Positions 16,088 through 23,388 of a stretch of 26,127 nucleotides of DNA are shown piece by piece. The DNA is from JAGOEX01 sp964630905 (lineage in GTDB: Bacteria; UBP6; UBA1177). The position numbers and the translations under genes are program-made. Location: positions 1 through 26,127 of the forward strand of contig CAZVWR010000045.1 in the NCBI GenBank assembly GCA_964630905.1. Reading direction: 5' to 3'. Each line of letters opens with the position of its first letter. The first letter of the stretch is position 1. The notes beneath the pieces are model-generated. The model was not told where the DNA came from. It worked only from the letters and a program-made list of their open reading frames with translations, and did not search any database.

Positions 16088-17398
16088 ATGAACATTTATT
16101 TGAAATTATTCTTATTTATTTCAGTTCTTTTTATTTTTTCCGGATGCAAGGATGATGTTTTGAATGAACATGCTGAACTTAATACAAAAATCGCTGAAAT
16201 AAAATGTGCCAAGGAATTTGAATGCTGCATTTCATCAACAATGCCAAGACATTATAAAACTGAGGAAGAATGTGTCAGATATAATGAAATTCTGTCCGCC
16301 GGAAAAATTGAACACATCCCTTTTTCAAACTTTAAATGGAACAAGGAGAAAGCGGAGAAATGTCTTGAATATTGGAATGACTATTCATTATACAGTCTTT
16401 CCTGCGACGAAGCTCTCTTTTTTAACAATGATCAGATAAGTGAAGAACAGCAGGAAAATATAAAGGAACTTCAATCTTCCTGTAATTCCCTGATCGAAGG
16501 CGCTGCTGAGCTTGGTGAGAAATGTTATCCTGATATTAAGGAAGGTAACGGCTGTGCTGAAGGTTTAACCTGTTATGAAGGAACTTATACATGTGAAAAG
16601 ATCCCGTTGATCAATGAAAGCTGTGTTGTGATAGATTTCTGCTATACAGATCTTGAAAAGGAGATCTACTGCGACAAGATCTACAAAAAAGACAAAGAGG
16701 GCAATATTGAAACAGACGAGAACGGCAAGTATGTAGTAGAATCAGCAACCTGCAAATATGCACCTGTTGTGGGTGAAGACTGTTCAAGCTATAAGAAATG
16801 TGACAGCAATCTTGAAGATGTTTTTTGTGAGATCATTTACAAAAAAGATTCTGAAGGGGATTACGAGTATGATGAAGATACTGGTGAAAAAACAATGGTT
16901 TCTGCAACTTGTAAAAAACTGCCGGAAAAAGGGAAAAGCTGCGAATTGAGCAAACGCTGTTATAAAGAGGATGAAGGTGAACTTTACTGCGCAAGGGAAA
17001 AAGACGAAGACGGCAACTCAGAATATTTCTGCAGAGAGTTTCCCAAAGCGAGTATGCCTTGCAACGAAAATGGTGACTGTGCCAAAGGACTTATATGCAA
17101 ATATGAGGAAGATGAAGAAGGTGATTCCTCTGAAATCTGCCGCACAAAGTCAAAAGAAGGGGCAAAATGCTCAAATACATATGAATGCGAAGACGATCTT
17201 TTCTGCATGATAGGGGAGGAAGCCGATGAAGGCAAATGTACAAAAAAACTTCCCGGAGGTTCAGCGTGTCTGGATGACAGTCATTGTCTGTCTGGAGAAT
17301 GTCTCTTCAATGATGAAACGATTGGATCGTGTATGGGGACTACGGTTGCTGACCAGATTTGCATTCAGTACGATTACAGTGACGCATATATTTATTAA
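16088..17398 (+). CDS. Modular cysteine-rich lipoprotein
   Basis: A 436-residue lipoprotein (lipobox FSGC, Cys20) rich in Cys, Lys and acidic residues. The first ~135 residues hold paired cysteines (CAKEFECC, SCDEALFF). From about 140 on the chain is built from short repeated cysteine modules. Two adjacent copies share the plan Gly-x-x-Cys, x-K/R-C, (Y/F)C-x-x-(I/Y)-YKKD, an acidic hinge, then SATCK, at about 175-225 and 226-280. A third, partial copy follows. The last part has motifs such as CNENGDCAKGLICK and CLDDSHCLSGECLF, which resemble the Dickkopf-like Cys-rich repeats seen in many myxobacterial lipoproteins. Function is unknown; surface binding is a reasonable guess. The start follows GAGAGAGGG. 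The next gene is another lipoprotein on the same strand 65 bases later. Confidence 0.8.
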   Translation: MNIYLKLFLFISVLFIFSGCKDDVLNEHAELNTKIAEIKCAKEFECCISSTMPRHYKTEEECVRYNEILSAGKIEHIPFSNFKWNKEKAEKCLEYWNDYSLYSLSCDEALFFNNDQISEEQQENIKELQSSCNSLIEGAAELGEKCYPDIKEGNGCAEGLTCYEGTYTCEKIPLINESCVVIDFCYTDLEKEIYCDKIYKKDKEGNIETDENGKYVVESATCKYAPVVGEDCSSYKKCDSNLEDVFCEIIYKKDSEGDYEYDEDTGEKTMVSATCKKLPEKGKSCELSKRCYKEDEGELYCAREKDEDGNSEYFCREFPKASMPCNENGDCAKGLICKYEEDEEGDSSEICRTKSKEGAKCSNTYECEDDLFCMIGEEADEGKCTKKLPGGSACLDDSHCLSGECLFNDETIGSCMGTTVADQICIQYDYSDAYIY

Positions 17399-17418
17399 TT
17401 AGTAACTTTTCTATAAAT

Positions 17419-17447
17419 CTGACTGTCCTAGTTCTGGAAAATATAAC
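17419..17447 (+). promoter_or_regulatory. Possible promoter of the acidic lipoprotein gene
   Basis: CTGACT (17419-17424), a 17-base spacer and TATAAC (17442-17447). Confidence 0.35.
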
Positions 17448-17463
17448 TGTTCATGGGTTTAAT

Positions 17464-18471
17464 ATGAAAACACACATTTTTATTCTGATAGTTGTTTTAA
17501 TTATTGTGTCTTGTACCAATTCCGGTGCTCAGGCTGGAAATGACGAGACAGTTCAGGATCATGACAAAATTATAGAACCTGATGAATCGGCAGATATTAC
17601 AGCCGATGATGATTCTGATAAAGAAGTTGACGATGAAAATATTATGGATGATGTCGATGTTTATAATGATCCTGACATAGTTTTTGATGACTTCATGCCT
17701 GATGAAAATGATGAAACTCCTGATATTGATGATGCAAGCAACGAACCATGCACATATCTTTTCGGCAGACCGAATGAAAACACAGGGCTTACCTGGGACC
17801 AGTGCAAAGATTTTTATAACTGTGAAGGGGTAAAGTTCACTGCGCCGGTTTATACTGAATTTGATATTGGAGTTCTTAATTCCAAAATACACCTTAATCC
17901 TCTGCCGGTACTTACTTCAGATCCGTATGAAACCCCTGACCTTTATCCGCTCGAAGAAGAAAAAGCATGCGGACTGATATGGGATACGCTCAATCCTGAT
18001 GCATATACGCTTGAAACTTTTGAAAGTGTTGTCGAGGCGGAACTTGCCGGAGCTAGAGTTACACATACCGGGGCGTGCGGACACTGCTCATCTTTACAGA
18101 GTCTAGCCGTTTATATTTATCAGGGAGATCTTGCGACACCTGTAAAGAAATGTACTCTCGACAGTATTCTTAAAGGGGATGATTATCTGATGGAGTGTCT
18201 GCAGAAACTCGGGTTTGATGAAAATTGTGCAAAAATATGGATGTATAACGGAAAAAACACAAAAAAAGTGTGCATGTCGACATGTCTGCCTCTTCAAAAT
18301 GCGGTTTATCACAAATCTGACGGATCACTTAACGACTGTATCCAGTGTGACGAAGACAAAAGCGGACCGGTGTTTCAGGCGGTTTCAGGGAGAACCCGTC
18401 GCAATTCAGGACTTCCCACAGCTCTATGCAGGCCATGCAATACAATATCTCCAATAGACCATCATTTTTAA
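17464..18471 (+). CDS. Lipoprotein with a long acidic linker and cysteine-rich domain
   Basis: A 335-residue lipoprotein (lipobox IVSC, Cys17). Residues of about 25-93 are an acidic Asp/Glu stretch (for example DESADITADDDSDKEVDDEN), probably a flexible spacer that lifts the domain off the membrane. The C-terminal domain (about 95-335) holds at least 14 cysteines, including CGHCSSLQSLAVYIYQG, CLQKLGFDENCAKIWMYNG and CIQCDEDKSGP, so it is likely disulfide-stabilised. I cannot name the family; the CGHC in GACGHCSSL looks like a thioredoxin-type CxxC, but the surrounding sequence is not thioredoxin. No good ribosome site is visible before the ATG (the upstream bases are CATGGGTTTAAT). It may act in redox or binding at the cell surface; that is a guess. 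Confidence 0.78.
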   Translation: MKTHIFILIVVLIIVSCTNSGAQAGNDETVQDHDKIIEPDESADITADDDSDKEVDDENIMDDVDVYNDPDIVFDDFMPDENDETPDIDDASNEPCTYLFGRPNENTGLTWDQCKDFYNCEGVKFTAPVYTEFDIGVLNSKIHLNPLPVLTSDPYETPDLYPLEEEKACGLIWDTLNPDAYTLETFESVVEAELAGARVTHTGACGHCSSLQSLAVYIYQGDLATPVKKCTLDSILKGDDYLMECLQKLGFDENCAKIWMYNGKNTKKVCMSTCLPLQNAVYHKSDGSLNDCIQCDEDKSGPVFQAVSGRTRRNSGLPTALCRPCNTISPIDHHF

Positions 18472-18473
18472 CA

Positions 18474-18501
18474 TTGCAACATCACTTTTCACAGATATAA
18501 T
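18474..18501 (+). promoter_or_regulatory. Promoter of the oleate-hydratase-like gene
   Basis: TTGCAA (18474-18479), a 16-base spacer and a perfect TATAAT (18496-18501). A start near 18508 gives a leader of about 20 bases before ATG 18529 and makes TTG 18514 an unlikely start codon. Confidence 0.55.
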
Positions 18502-18528
18502 CAAGCCGGTTTTTTGTTTTCGAGGAAT

Positions 18529-20100
18529 ATGAATAGAAAAGCATATATTATCGGTGGCGGGCTTTCGGGATTGTCTGTTGCGTTTTATCTTATAAAAGAC
18601 GGCGGATTTAAAGGAAATGACATTACTCTTTTTGAAGAGAACGATATAGCGGGCGGAGCACTTGATGCCGTTATACATCCTGAACATGACGGTTATTTCA
18701 TGCGCGGGTTCAGGATGCTTGAAAGTCGAGTTTATTCTGCTGTTTTTGATCTTATGAGTCATCTTCCATCTCTTGATGATCCGAAAAAAACCGTTCTGGA
18801 TGAATTCAAAGATTTTAATGATAAAGTGAAAACTCTGGCTCTTGCCCGACTTGTAAGAAACGGTGTCGCAATCAATGCCCGCCCTTTCGGAATGACTTTC
18901 TCAGACAGAATGAGAGTGCTCAAACTTCTTGTCACCGATGAATCAAAACTTGAGAAAGTCCGTATTGATGAATATTTTTCGGGTTCTTTTTTTAAGAGCA
19001 ATTTATGGTGTGAATTCTGCACCACTTTTTCATTCCAGCCGTGGCATTCAGTTGTTGAAATGAAGCGTTATATATTAAGGTTCATTCAGGATGCACACCA
19101 GATGGATACTTCTGAATGTATAAGAAGCACTCCTCTTAATCAGTTTGAATCAATAGTGTTGCCGCTTAAAACAGTGCTTAAAAGTAAAGGGGTGGTGTTT
19201 AAAAGAAATTGTTCAGTAAGTGACATGGATATTGAAAAAAAGGACGGAAGACAAAGGGTTTCAAAGATTTTTATTATTAACGGAAACCCTGGAACGATCG
19301 AGGTTTCAGAAGAAGATACCGTTTTTATTTCTGTTGGATCAATGACGGCTGATTTTACTGTGGGATCAATGGATGCCCCGCCTGAAAAAGCATCAGAAAA
19401 GAAAGACAGTTCATGGCTTCTCTGGGAGAAATTAGCCAAAACCTCTCCCGAATTTGGTAATCCGTCTATTTTCAATAGCGATATCGATAAATCAAAATGG
19501 GTTTCTTTCACTGTTACTCTTAAAGATCCGCTTTTTTTACAACTGCTTGAAAAGATCACAAAAAGAAAAGCCGGAACAGAAGGACCTGTAACCATCACCG
19601 ATTCAAACTGGTTTATCTCTTTTGCTCTTCCGAATCATCCCCATTTCAAAGATCAGCCTGATGATGTCAACCTTTTATGGGGATACGGACTTAGACCTGA
19701 CGAGTGTGGCAATTTTGTGAAAAAGAAAATGAGTGAGTGCACAGGAAGAGAAATACTGACAGAACTTCTGCATCATCTGAAATTTGAAGAACACCTTAAA
19801 AAAATAATGAACACATCTGTCTGCATTCCCTGTCTGATGCCTTATATCACAAGCCAGTTCATGCCTCGCAAAATTGGTGACAGACCTTTTGTAGTGCCGG
19901 AAAATTCAGAAAATTTTGCATTTATCGGACAATACTGCGAAATGCCTGATGACATTGTGTTCACACTTGATTACTCGGTCAGATCTGCACAAACCGCAGT
20001 TTATAAACTCCTGAAAATCAATAAATTGCCTACACCCATCTACAAAGGACACCACAATCCTCTCATCGTTTTAAGAACGATAAAGACTGTGTTTAGATAG
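18529..20100 (+). CDS. Oleate hydratase family (MCRA) FAD-dependent protein, divergent
   Basis: Oleate hydratases add water to the cis-9 double bond of unsaturated fatty acids, with FAD as a structural or activating cofactor. The 523-residue protein starts with the FAD motif AYIIGGGLSGLSVAFYLIKDGG (dinucleotide glycines at 9-14) and continues TLFEENDIAGGALDA. The substrate-side motif, RGGREM in well studied enzymes, reads RGFRML here (59-64). The usual catalytic Glu is therefore Met, and the second Gly is Phe. Other family stretches are present: WCEFCTTFSFQPWHS, MKRYILRFI, LPLKTVL, SNWFISFALPNHPHF, LWGYGL and MPYITSQFMPRKIGDRP. It is clearly a family member, but hydration activity is not assured. 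The SD-like GAGGA is only 2 bases from ATG 18529. It converges on the histone-like gene. Confidence 0.88.
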   Translation: MNRKAYIIGGGLSGLSVAFYLIKDGGFKGNDITLFEENDIAGGALDAVIHPEHDGYFMRGFRMLESRVYSAVFDLMSHLPSLDDPKKTVLDEFKDFNDKVKTLALARLVRNGVAINARPFGMTFSDRMRVLKLLVTDESKLEKVRIDEYFSGSFFKSNLWCEFCTTFSFQPWHSVVEMKRYILRFIQDAHQMDTSECIRSTPLNQFESIVLPLKTVLKSKGVVFKRNCSVSDMDIEKKDGRQRVSKIFIINGNPGTIEVSEEDTVFISVGSMTADFTVGSMDAPPEKASEKKDSSWLLWEKLAKTSPEFGNPSIFNSDIDKSKWVSFTVTLKDPLFLQLLEKITKRKAGTEGPVTITDSNWFISFALPNHPHFKDQPDDVNLLWGYGLRPDECGNFVKKKMSECTGREILTELLHHLKFEEHLKKIMNTSVCIPCLMPYITSQFMPRKIGDRPFVVPENSENFAFIGQYCEMPDDIVFTLDYSVRSAQTAVYKLLKINKLPTPIYKGHHNPLIVLRTIKTVFR

Positions 20101-20107
20101 TATTTCA

Positions 20108-20128
20108 TACTGCTGAATTTTAGTAGTA
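20108..20128 (+). terminator. Weak hairpin after the oleate-hydratase-like gene
   Basis: TACTGCT (20108-20114) can pair fully (one G-U) with AGTAGTA (20122-20128) across a 7-base loop, 8 bases after the stop. There is no following T-run, so termination is doubtful. Confidence 0.3.
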
Positions 20129-20138
20129 ATTTCAATTG

Positions 20139-20183
20139 AGTCAGGGATAATTTTGTTGTTTTTTTCCCTAAAGTCAGGGATAA
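20139..20183. repeat. Twelve-base direct repeat spaced 33 bases
   Basis: AGTCAGGGATAA occurs at 20139-20150 and again at 20172-20183, in the gap between the convergent oleate-hydratase-like and histone-like genes. The second copy also pairs with CCCT (20166-20169) in a small stem, but no T-run follows on either strand. The function is unknown. Confidence 0.6.
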
Positions 20184-20244
20184 ATGAAGAAAAGTTAGTG
20201 TTTATATAAAAATATTTTGGTTATTTAAGGGTTAAAAAGTTGAA

Positions 20245-20574
20245 CTATTTTTTTGTGGCTTTTTTCGGAGCGGCTTTTTTAGCAACAGGTTTCTTAGCTA
20301 CTGCTTTTTTTACAACAGGTTTTTTAGCTACTGCTTTTTTTACAACAGGTTTCTTGGCTACTGCTTTTTTAGCAACAGGTTTTTTAGCTACTGCTTTTTT
20401 AGCAACAGGTTTCTTAGCTACTGCTTTCTTAGCAACAGGTTTTTTAGCTACTGCTTTCTTAGCAACAGGTTTTTTAGCTACTGCTTTTTTAGCAACAGGT
20501 TTCTTGGCTACTGCTTTTTTAGCAACAGGTTTCTTAGCAACAGGTTTCTTAGCTACTGCTTTTTTTTCTGCCAT
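20245..20574 (-). CDS. Histone H1-like lysine/alanine-rich DNA-binding protein
   Basis: A 109-residue basic protein, MAEKKA followed by 19 pentads of the form VAKKP or VAKKA (mostly alternating; two read VVKKA) and the tail APKKATKK. This matches the lysine-rich tails of bacterial histone H1-like proteins (Hc1/Hc2, AlgP and similar), which bind and compact DNA through charge. There is no folded domain, so binding is likely non-specific. I start at ATG 20574 because GGAGAG precedes it at good spacing. The upstream in-frame ATG at 20625 adds 17 residues of non-basic sequence and would start at the predicted transcript start. It has its own strong promoter and is the last gene before a convergent neighbour. 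Confidence 0.88.
   Translation of the reverse strand: MAEKKAVAKKPVAKKPVAKKAVAKKPVAKKAVAKKPVAKKAVAKKPVAKKAVAKKPVAKKAVAKKPVAKKAVAKKPVVKKAVAKKPVVKKAVAKKPVAKKAAPKKATKK
20272..20556 (-). repeat. Tandem repeat, 19 units of 15 bases, inside the histone-like gene
   Basis: The 285-base block encodes 19 VxKK(A/P) pentads. Most units pair into a 30-base period (VAKKA VAKKP) with only synonymous or Ala/Val differences. Exact tandem repeats like this expand and contract by slippage or recombination, so copy number probably varies between strains, always in steps that keep the frame. Confidence 0.9.
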
Positions 20575-20632
20575 TTTTTTCTCTCCACAAAAAAATGAAT
20601 AAAACACACGCTGTATAGAACGCATTGATCAT

Positions 20633-20661
20633 AATTTAAACTAAACTATTTCCATAGTCAA
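20633..20661 (-). promoter_or_regulatory. Promoter of the histone H1-like gene
   Basis: On the minus strand TTGACT (20661-20656), a 17-base spacer and TAAATT (20638-20633). This is one of the best sigma70-type matches in the window and predicts a leader of about 50 bases. Confidence 0.6.
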
Positions 20662-20745
20662 CGAAAATGATACGAAATACCTAAAAAAATTGCATAGATA
20701 TTTTCGATAAGAAAAATTAGCGGCGAAAAATTTTTAAGAAAAATA

Positions 20746-21759
20746 TCAGAGAGCTACTGCTGAACAGCCTGTTGATGTGCTGTCACTTTTTTCTTTTGGT
20801 GAATCATCTTCGAGTCCGCCTGTTTCTTCCTGATTATCTGTGTCACCAGTATTGCCGGTATCACCTGTATCGGAACCTGAATTGCCGCTGTCGCCTTTGT
20901 CTGCTTCATCAACGGCTTCTTCATACTGTTCGTAACACTCATTACACTCCTTGGTCTTGAGGCACTCAAGCAATTCGTCAAGGAATGTTTTTGCATATTC
21001 ATAATCTCTGCAGCATTCAGCAATATCTCTGCCGTATTCATTCCATTTGCCTTCTTCAAGTTCTTTGATCTTGTCAGCAGGAATTTCAACTCCTTCACAT
21101 TTGTCCATTACAGTTGAATAAGCGTCAGTACAGTAAGGAAGTGATTTTTCATCACAAATGTCATTTATGTTTGGAGCTTCTGATCCGCATGTTTCAACGA
21201 GCACTTCGGCACAAACAGGTTTTTCAACATTTTCATAATCGAACTGGCACCATCCTTCAACACAAATAAATGTTTCGGGACAGTCCTTATTCTCTACACA
21301 TTCTTCTGTCGGATATTCATCAGGAACTTCCATATCTTCATCTGACTGTGTATTATCTTCACCGTCTTCTTCAGGTGAAACTCCGGGATCGCCGGGTTCA
21401 GTTTCTCCACCGCCGGTACCGCCGTAAGATCCGTCTTCACACATGCAGTCATAGTAACCTTCAGCATAAACAATGCACTGTCCTGCGGGATTTTCACAAG
21501 TTTCAGCCCCTTCCGGAAGTCCGCACATGTCATTAACCCATTCAAGGCATTCTTCATTAGTCGGAAGTTCAACTTCTTCATCCGTCGGACTTCCTGCAAC
21601 ACCGTCTCCGCCCCAACCTGAATTGTCTTTGCATTCACAGGTAAAGTTTCCATCATCCATAAATTCACAACTTCCATTCTCGTTTTCACATTTCACACTT
21701 TCAGCAAACATTATTGATGCTGAAAAAATTACTGCCATAAAAACCATAAATTTTCTCAT
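20746..21759 (-). CDS. Secreted cysteine-rich acidic protein
   Basis: A 337-residue exported protein of unrecognised family. The signal peptide is cut after residue 19 (SIMFA|ES). The mature chain holds several cysteine pairs in short acidic modules (CENENGSCEFMDDGNFTCEC, CIVYAEGYYDCMC, CVENKDCPETFICVEGWCQF), separated by Gly/Pro/Glu linkers. A helical Cys-rich segment follows (about 190-280, including ECCRDYEYAKTFLDELLECL and CNECYEQYEEAVDEADKG). It ends in a Gly/Asp/Ser/Thr linker (SGSDTGDTGNTGDTD) and STGCSAVAL. I start at MRKF 21759, because AGGAGGGAACG precedes that ATG; an upstream ATG at 21774 would overlap the ribosome site. It is transcribed away from ahcY. Confidence 0.82.
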   Translation of the reverse strand: MRKFMVFMAVIFSASIMFAESVKCENENGSCEFMDDGNFTCECKDNSGWGGDGVAGSPTDEEVELPTNEECLEWVNDMCGLPEGAETCENPAGQCIVYAEGYYDCMCEDGSYGGTGGGETEPGDPGVSPEEDGEDNTQSDEDMEVPDEYPTEECVENKDCPETFICVEGWCQFDYENVEKPVCAEVLVETCGSEAPNINDICDEKSLPYCTDAYSTVMDKCEGVEIPADKIKELEEGKWNEYGRDIAECCRDYEYAKTFLDELLECLKTKECNECYEQYEEAVDEADKGDSGNSGSDTGDTGNTGDTDNQEETGGLEDDSPKEKSDSTSTGCSAVAL

Positions 21760-21860
21760 CGTTCCCTCCTGCAAGGTTAAATTACGGTGCTTTAGTTCAC
21801 AGTTTCCCCATATTTTATTGAAAAAATTATTATTTTCATCAAAAAAATGATCAGGGTCGA

Positions 21861-21889
21861 TTGACTATATATTATTGATATGATATTAA
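21861..21889 (+). promoter_or_regulatory. Possible promoter of ahcY
   Basis: TTGACT (21861-21866), a 17-base spacer and TATTAA (21884-21889), in the divergent gap between the secreted cysteine-rich gene and ahcY. Confidence 0.5.
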
Positions 21890-21935
21890 TTCAGGTTCTT
21901 TGAAACATTAAATATAAAAAACAACAGAGGAAAAA

Positions 21936-23333
21936 ATGAAAGATTACATTGTTAGAGACATCTCACTTGCTGATTTTGGACATAAAGAGATCGCTCTTGC
22001 TGAAATTGAAATGCCGGGGTTAATGTCTCTCATCGAAAAATACGGGTATGAAAAACCGCTCAAAGGTGCAAGGATCACAGGAAGTCTGCACATGACAATA
22101 CAGACAGCCGTACTTATAAAAACTCTTGTCGCTCTCGGAGCCGATGTGAGATGGGCGAGCTGTAATATTTTCTCAACTCAGGACCATGCTGCGGCCGCCA
22201 TGGCAGATCTTGGAGTTCCTGTTTTTGCATGGAAAGGGGAGACTCTTGAGGAATACTGGGACTGTACGCTCAAAGCGCTTTCTTTCCCGGGGGGTCTTGG
22301 TCCGCAGTTGATAGTTGATGACGGCGGAGACGCTACACTTCTCATACATAAAGGTTTCCAGTATGAAAATGACAACTCTTTATTTGACGGCAAGATCGAA
22401 AGCCACGAAATGCAAATAATCGTTGACCTTATCAAAAGAGAATATGTTTCAGATTCAGATAAGTGGCACAGAATGGCAGATGATGTCAAGGGTGTCAGCG
22501 AAGAAACGACGACAGGTGTCCACAGACTTTACCAGATGCTCGAAGCGGGAGAACTCCTTTTTCCTGCAATAAATGTGAACGATTCTGTTACAAAGTCGAA
22601 ATTTGACAATCTTTACGGATGCAGAGAGTCGCTTGCAGACGGCCTTAAAAGGGGAACAGACATAATGGTTGCCGGCAAAACTGCTGTTGTCTGCGGCTAC
22701 GGTGATGTAGGCAAAGGATGCGCAAGGTCGATGGCTGGATTCGGCGCGAGAGTTGTTGTTACTGAGATCGATCCGATCTGTGCGCTTCAGGCGGCAATGG
22801 AAGGTTTCGAGGTAAGAACCATCGAAGAGGTCATTTCATCAGGTGATATTTTTGTCACCGCGACCGGCAACTGCGATGTTATAACGACCTCTCACATGGA
22901 AAAGATGAAAAACATGGCGATAGTGTGCAACATCGGCCATTTTGATAACGAAATACAGGTAGATGCCCTTTACAATCTTCCCGGTGTAAAGAAGATAAAT
23001 ATTAAGCCGCAGGTTGACAGAATAGAATTTTCTGACGGTCACTCAATAATACTTCTGAGCGAAGGAAGACTTGTGAATCTTGGAAATGCAACGGGACATC
23101 CGAGTTTTGTCATGAGCAATTCATTCACAAATCAGGTTCTTGCTCAAATTGAGCTCTGGAAAGGAGATCATGAACTTGGAGTATACCGTCTTCCTAAGCA
23201 TCTTGATGAGGAAGTAGCAAGACTTCATCTTGAAAAGCTGGGTGTTTCCCTGACACAGCTTACTGAAAAACAGGCAAAATATATCGGTGTTCCTCCAAAA
23301 GGCCCTTACAAGCCCGACCATTACAGGTATTAA
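21936..23333 (+). CDS. ahcY: Adenosylhomocysteinase
   Basis: AhcY splits S-adenosylhomocysteine, the product of methyl transfer, into homocysteine and adenosine, using tightly bound NAD. The 465-residue protein carries the substrate motif ITGSLHMTIQTAVL (with His52), the WASCNIFSTQDHAAAA signature (73-88), the NAD loop GYGDVGKGCA (254-263), VTATGNCDVI and the conserved end YKPDHYRY. It has the extra segment after GGDATLLIHKG seen in the longer bacterial form. An AGAGG site precedes the ATG. It stands alone and has its own promoter candidate. It is needed wherever methyltransferases work, so its place beside other genes says little about regulation; I see no SAH riboswitch in the upstream gap. 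Confidence 0.97.
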   Translation: MKDYIVRDISLADFGHKEIALAEIEMPGLMSLIEKYGYEKPLKGARITGSLHMTIQTAVLIKTLVALGADVRWASCNIFSTQDHAAAAMADLGVPVFAWKGETLEEYWDCTLKALSFPGGLGPQLIVDDGGDATLLIHKGFQYENDNSLFDGKIESHEMQIIVDLIKREYVSDSDKWHRMADDVKGVSEETTTGVHRLYQMLEAGELLFPAINVNDSVTKSKFDNLYGCRESLADGLKRGTDIMVAGKTAVVCGYGDVGKGCARSMAGFGARVVVTEIDPICALQAAMEGFEVRTIEEVISSGDIFVTATGNCDVITTSHMEKMKNMAIVCNIGHFDNEIQVDALYNLPGVKKINIKPQVDRIEFSDGHSIILLSEGRLVNLGNATGHPSFVMSNSFTNQVLAQIELWKGDHELGVYRLPKHLDEEVARLHLEKLGVSLTQLTEKQAKYIGVPPKGPYKPDHYRY

Positions 23334-23334
23334 C

Positions 23335-23363
23335 TTGACTTTTTTACGATAAAAATGTATTTT
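23335..23363 (+). promoter_or_regulatory. Possible promoter of the ftsY-PilZ-rsmE operon
   Basis: TTGACT (23335-23340), directly after the ahcY stop, with a 17-base spacer and TATTTT (23358-23363), 25 bases before the ftsY GTG. Confidence 0.5.
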
Positions 23364-23388
23364 TTCCAGAATTGTTAAGGGGTTTGCA

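Noticed and set aside
20272..20556. Regular repeats resembling a CRISPR array
   Set aside because: The units are contiguous 15/30-base codon repeats with no unique spacers.
20240..20602. Plus-strand open frame rich in Phe, Leu, Ala and Thr (FLATGFLATAF repeats) that looks like a membrane protein
   Set aside because: It is the antisense shadow of the histone H1-like repeat. The minus strand has a ribosome site, promoter and a known protein type.
21775..21935. SAH riboswitch upstream of ahcY
   Set aside because: The gap is AT-rich and lacks the conserved GC-rich core of that riboswitch class. Only promoter-like hexamers are visible.
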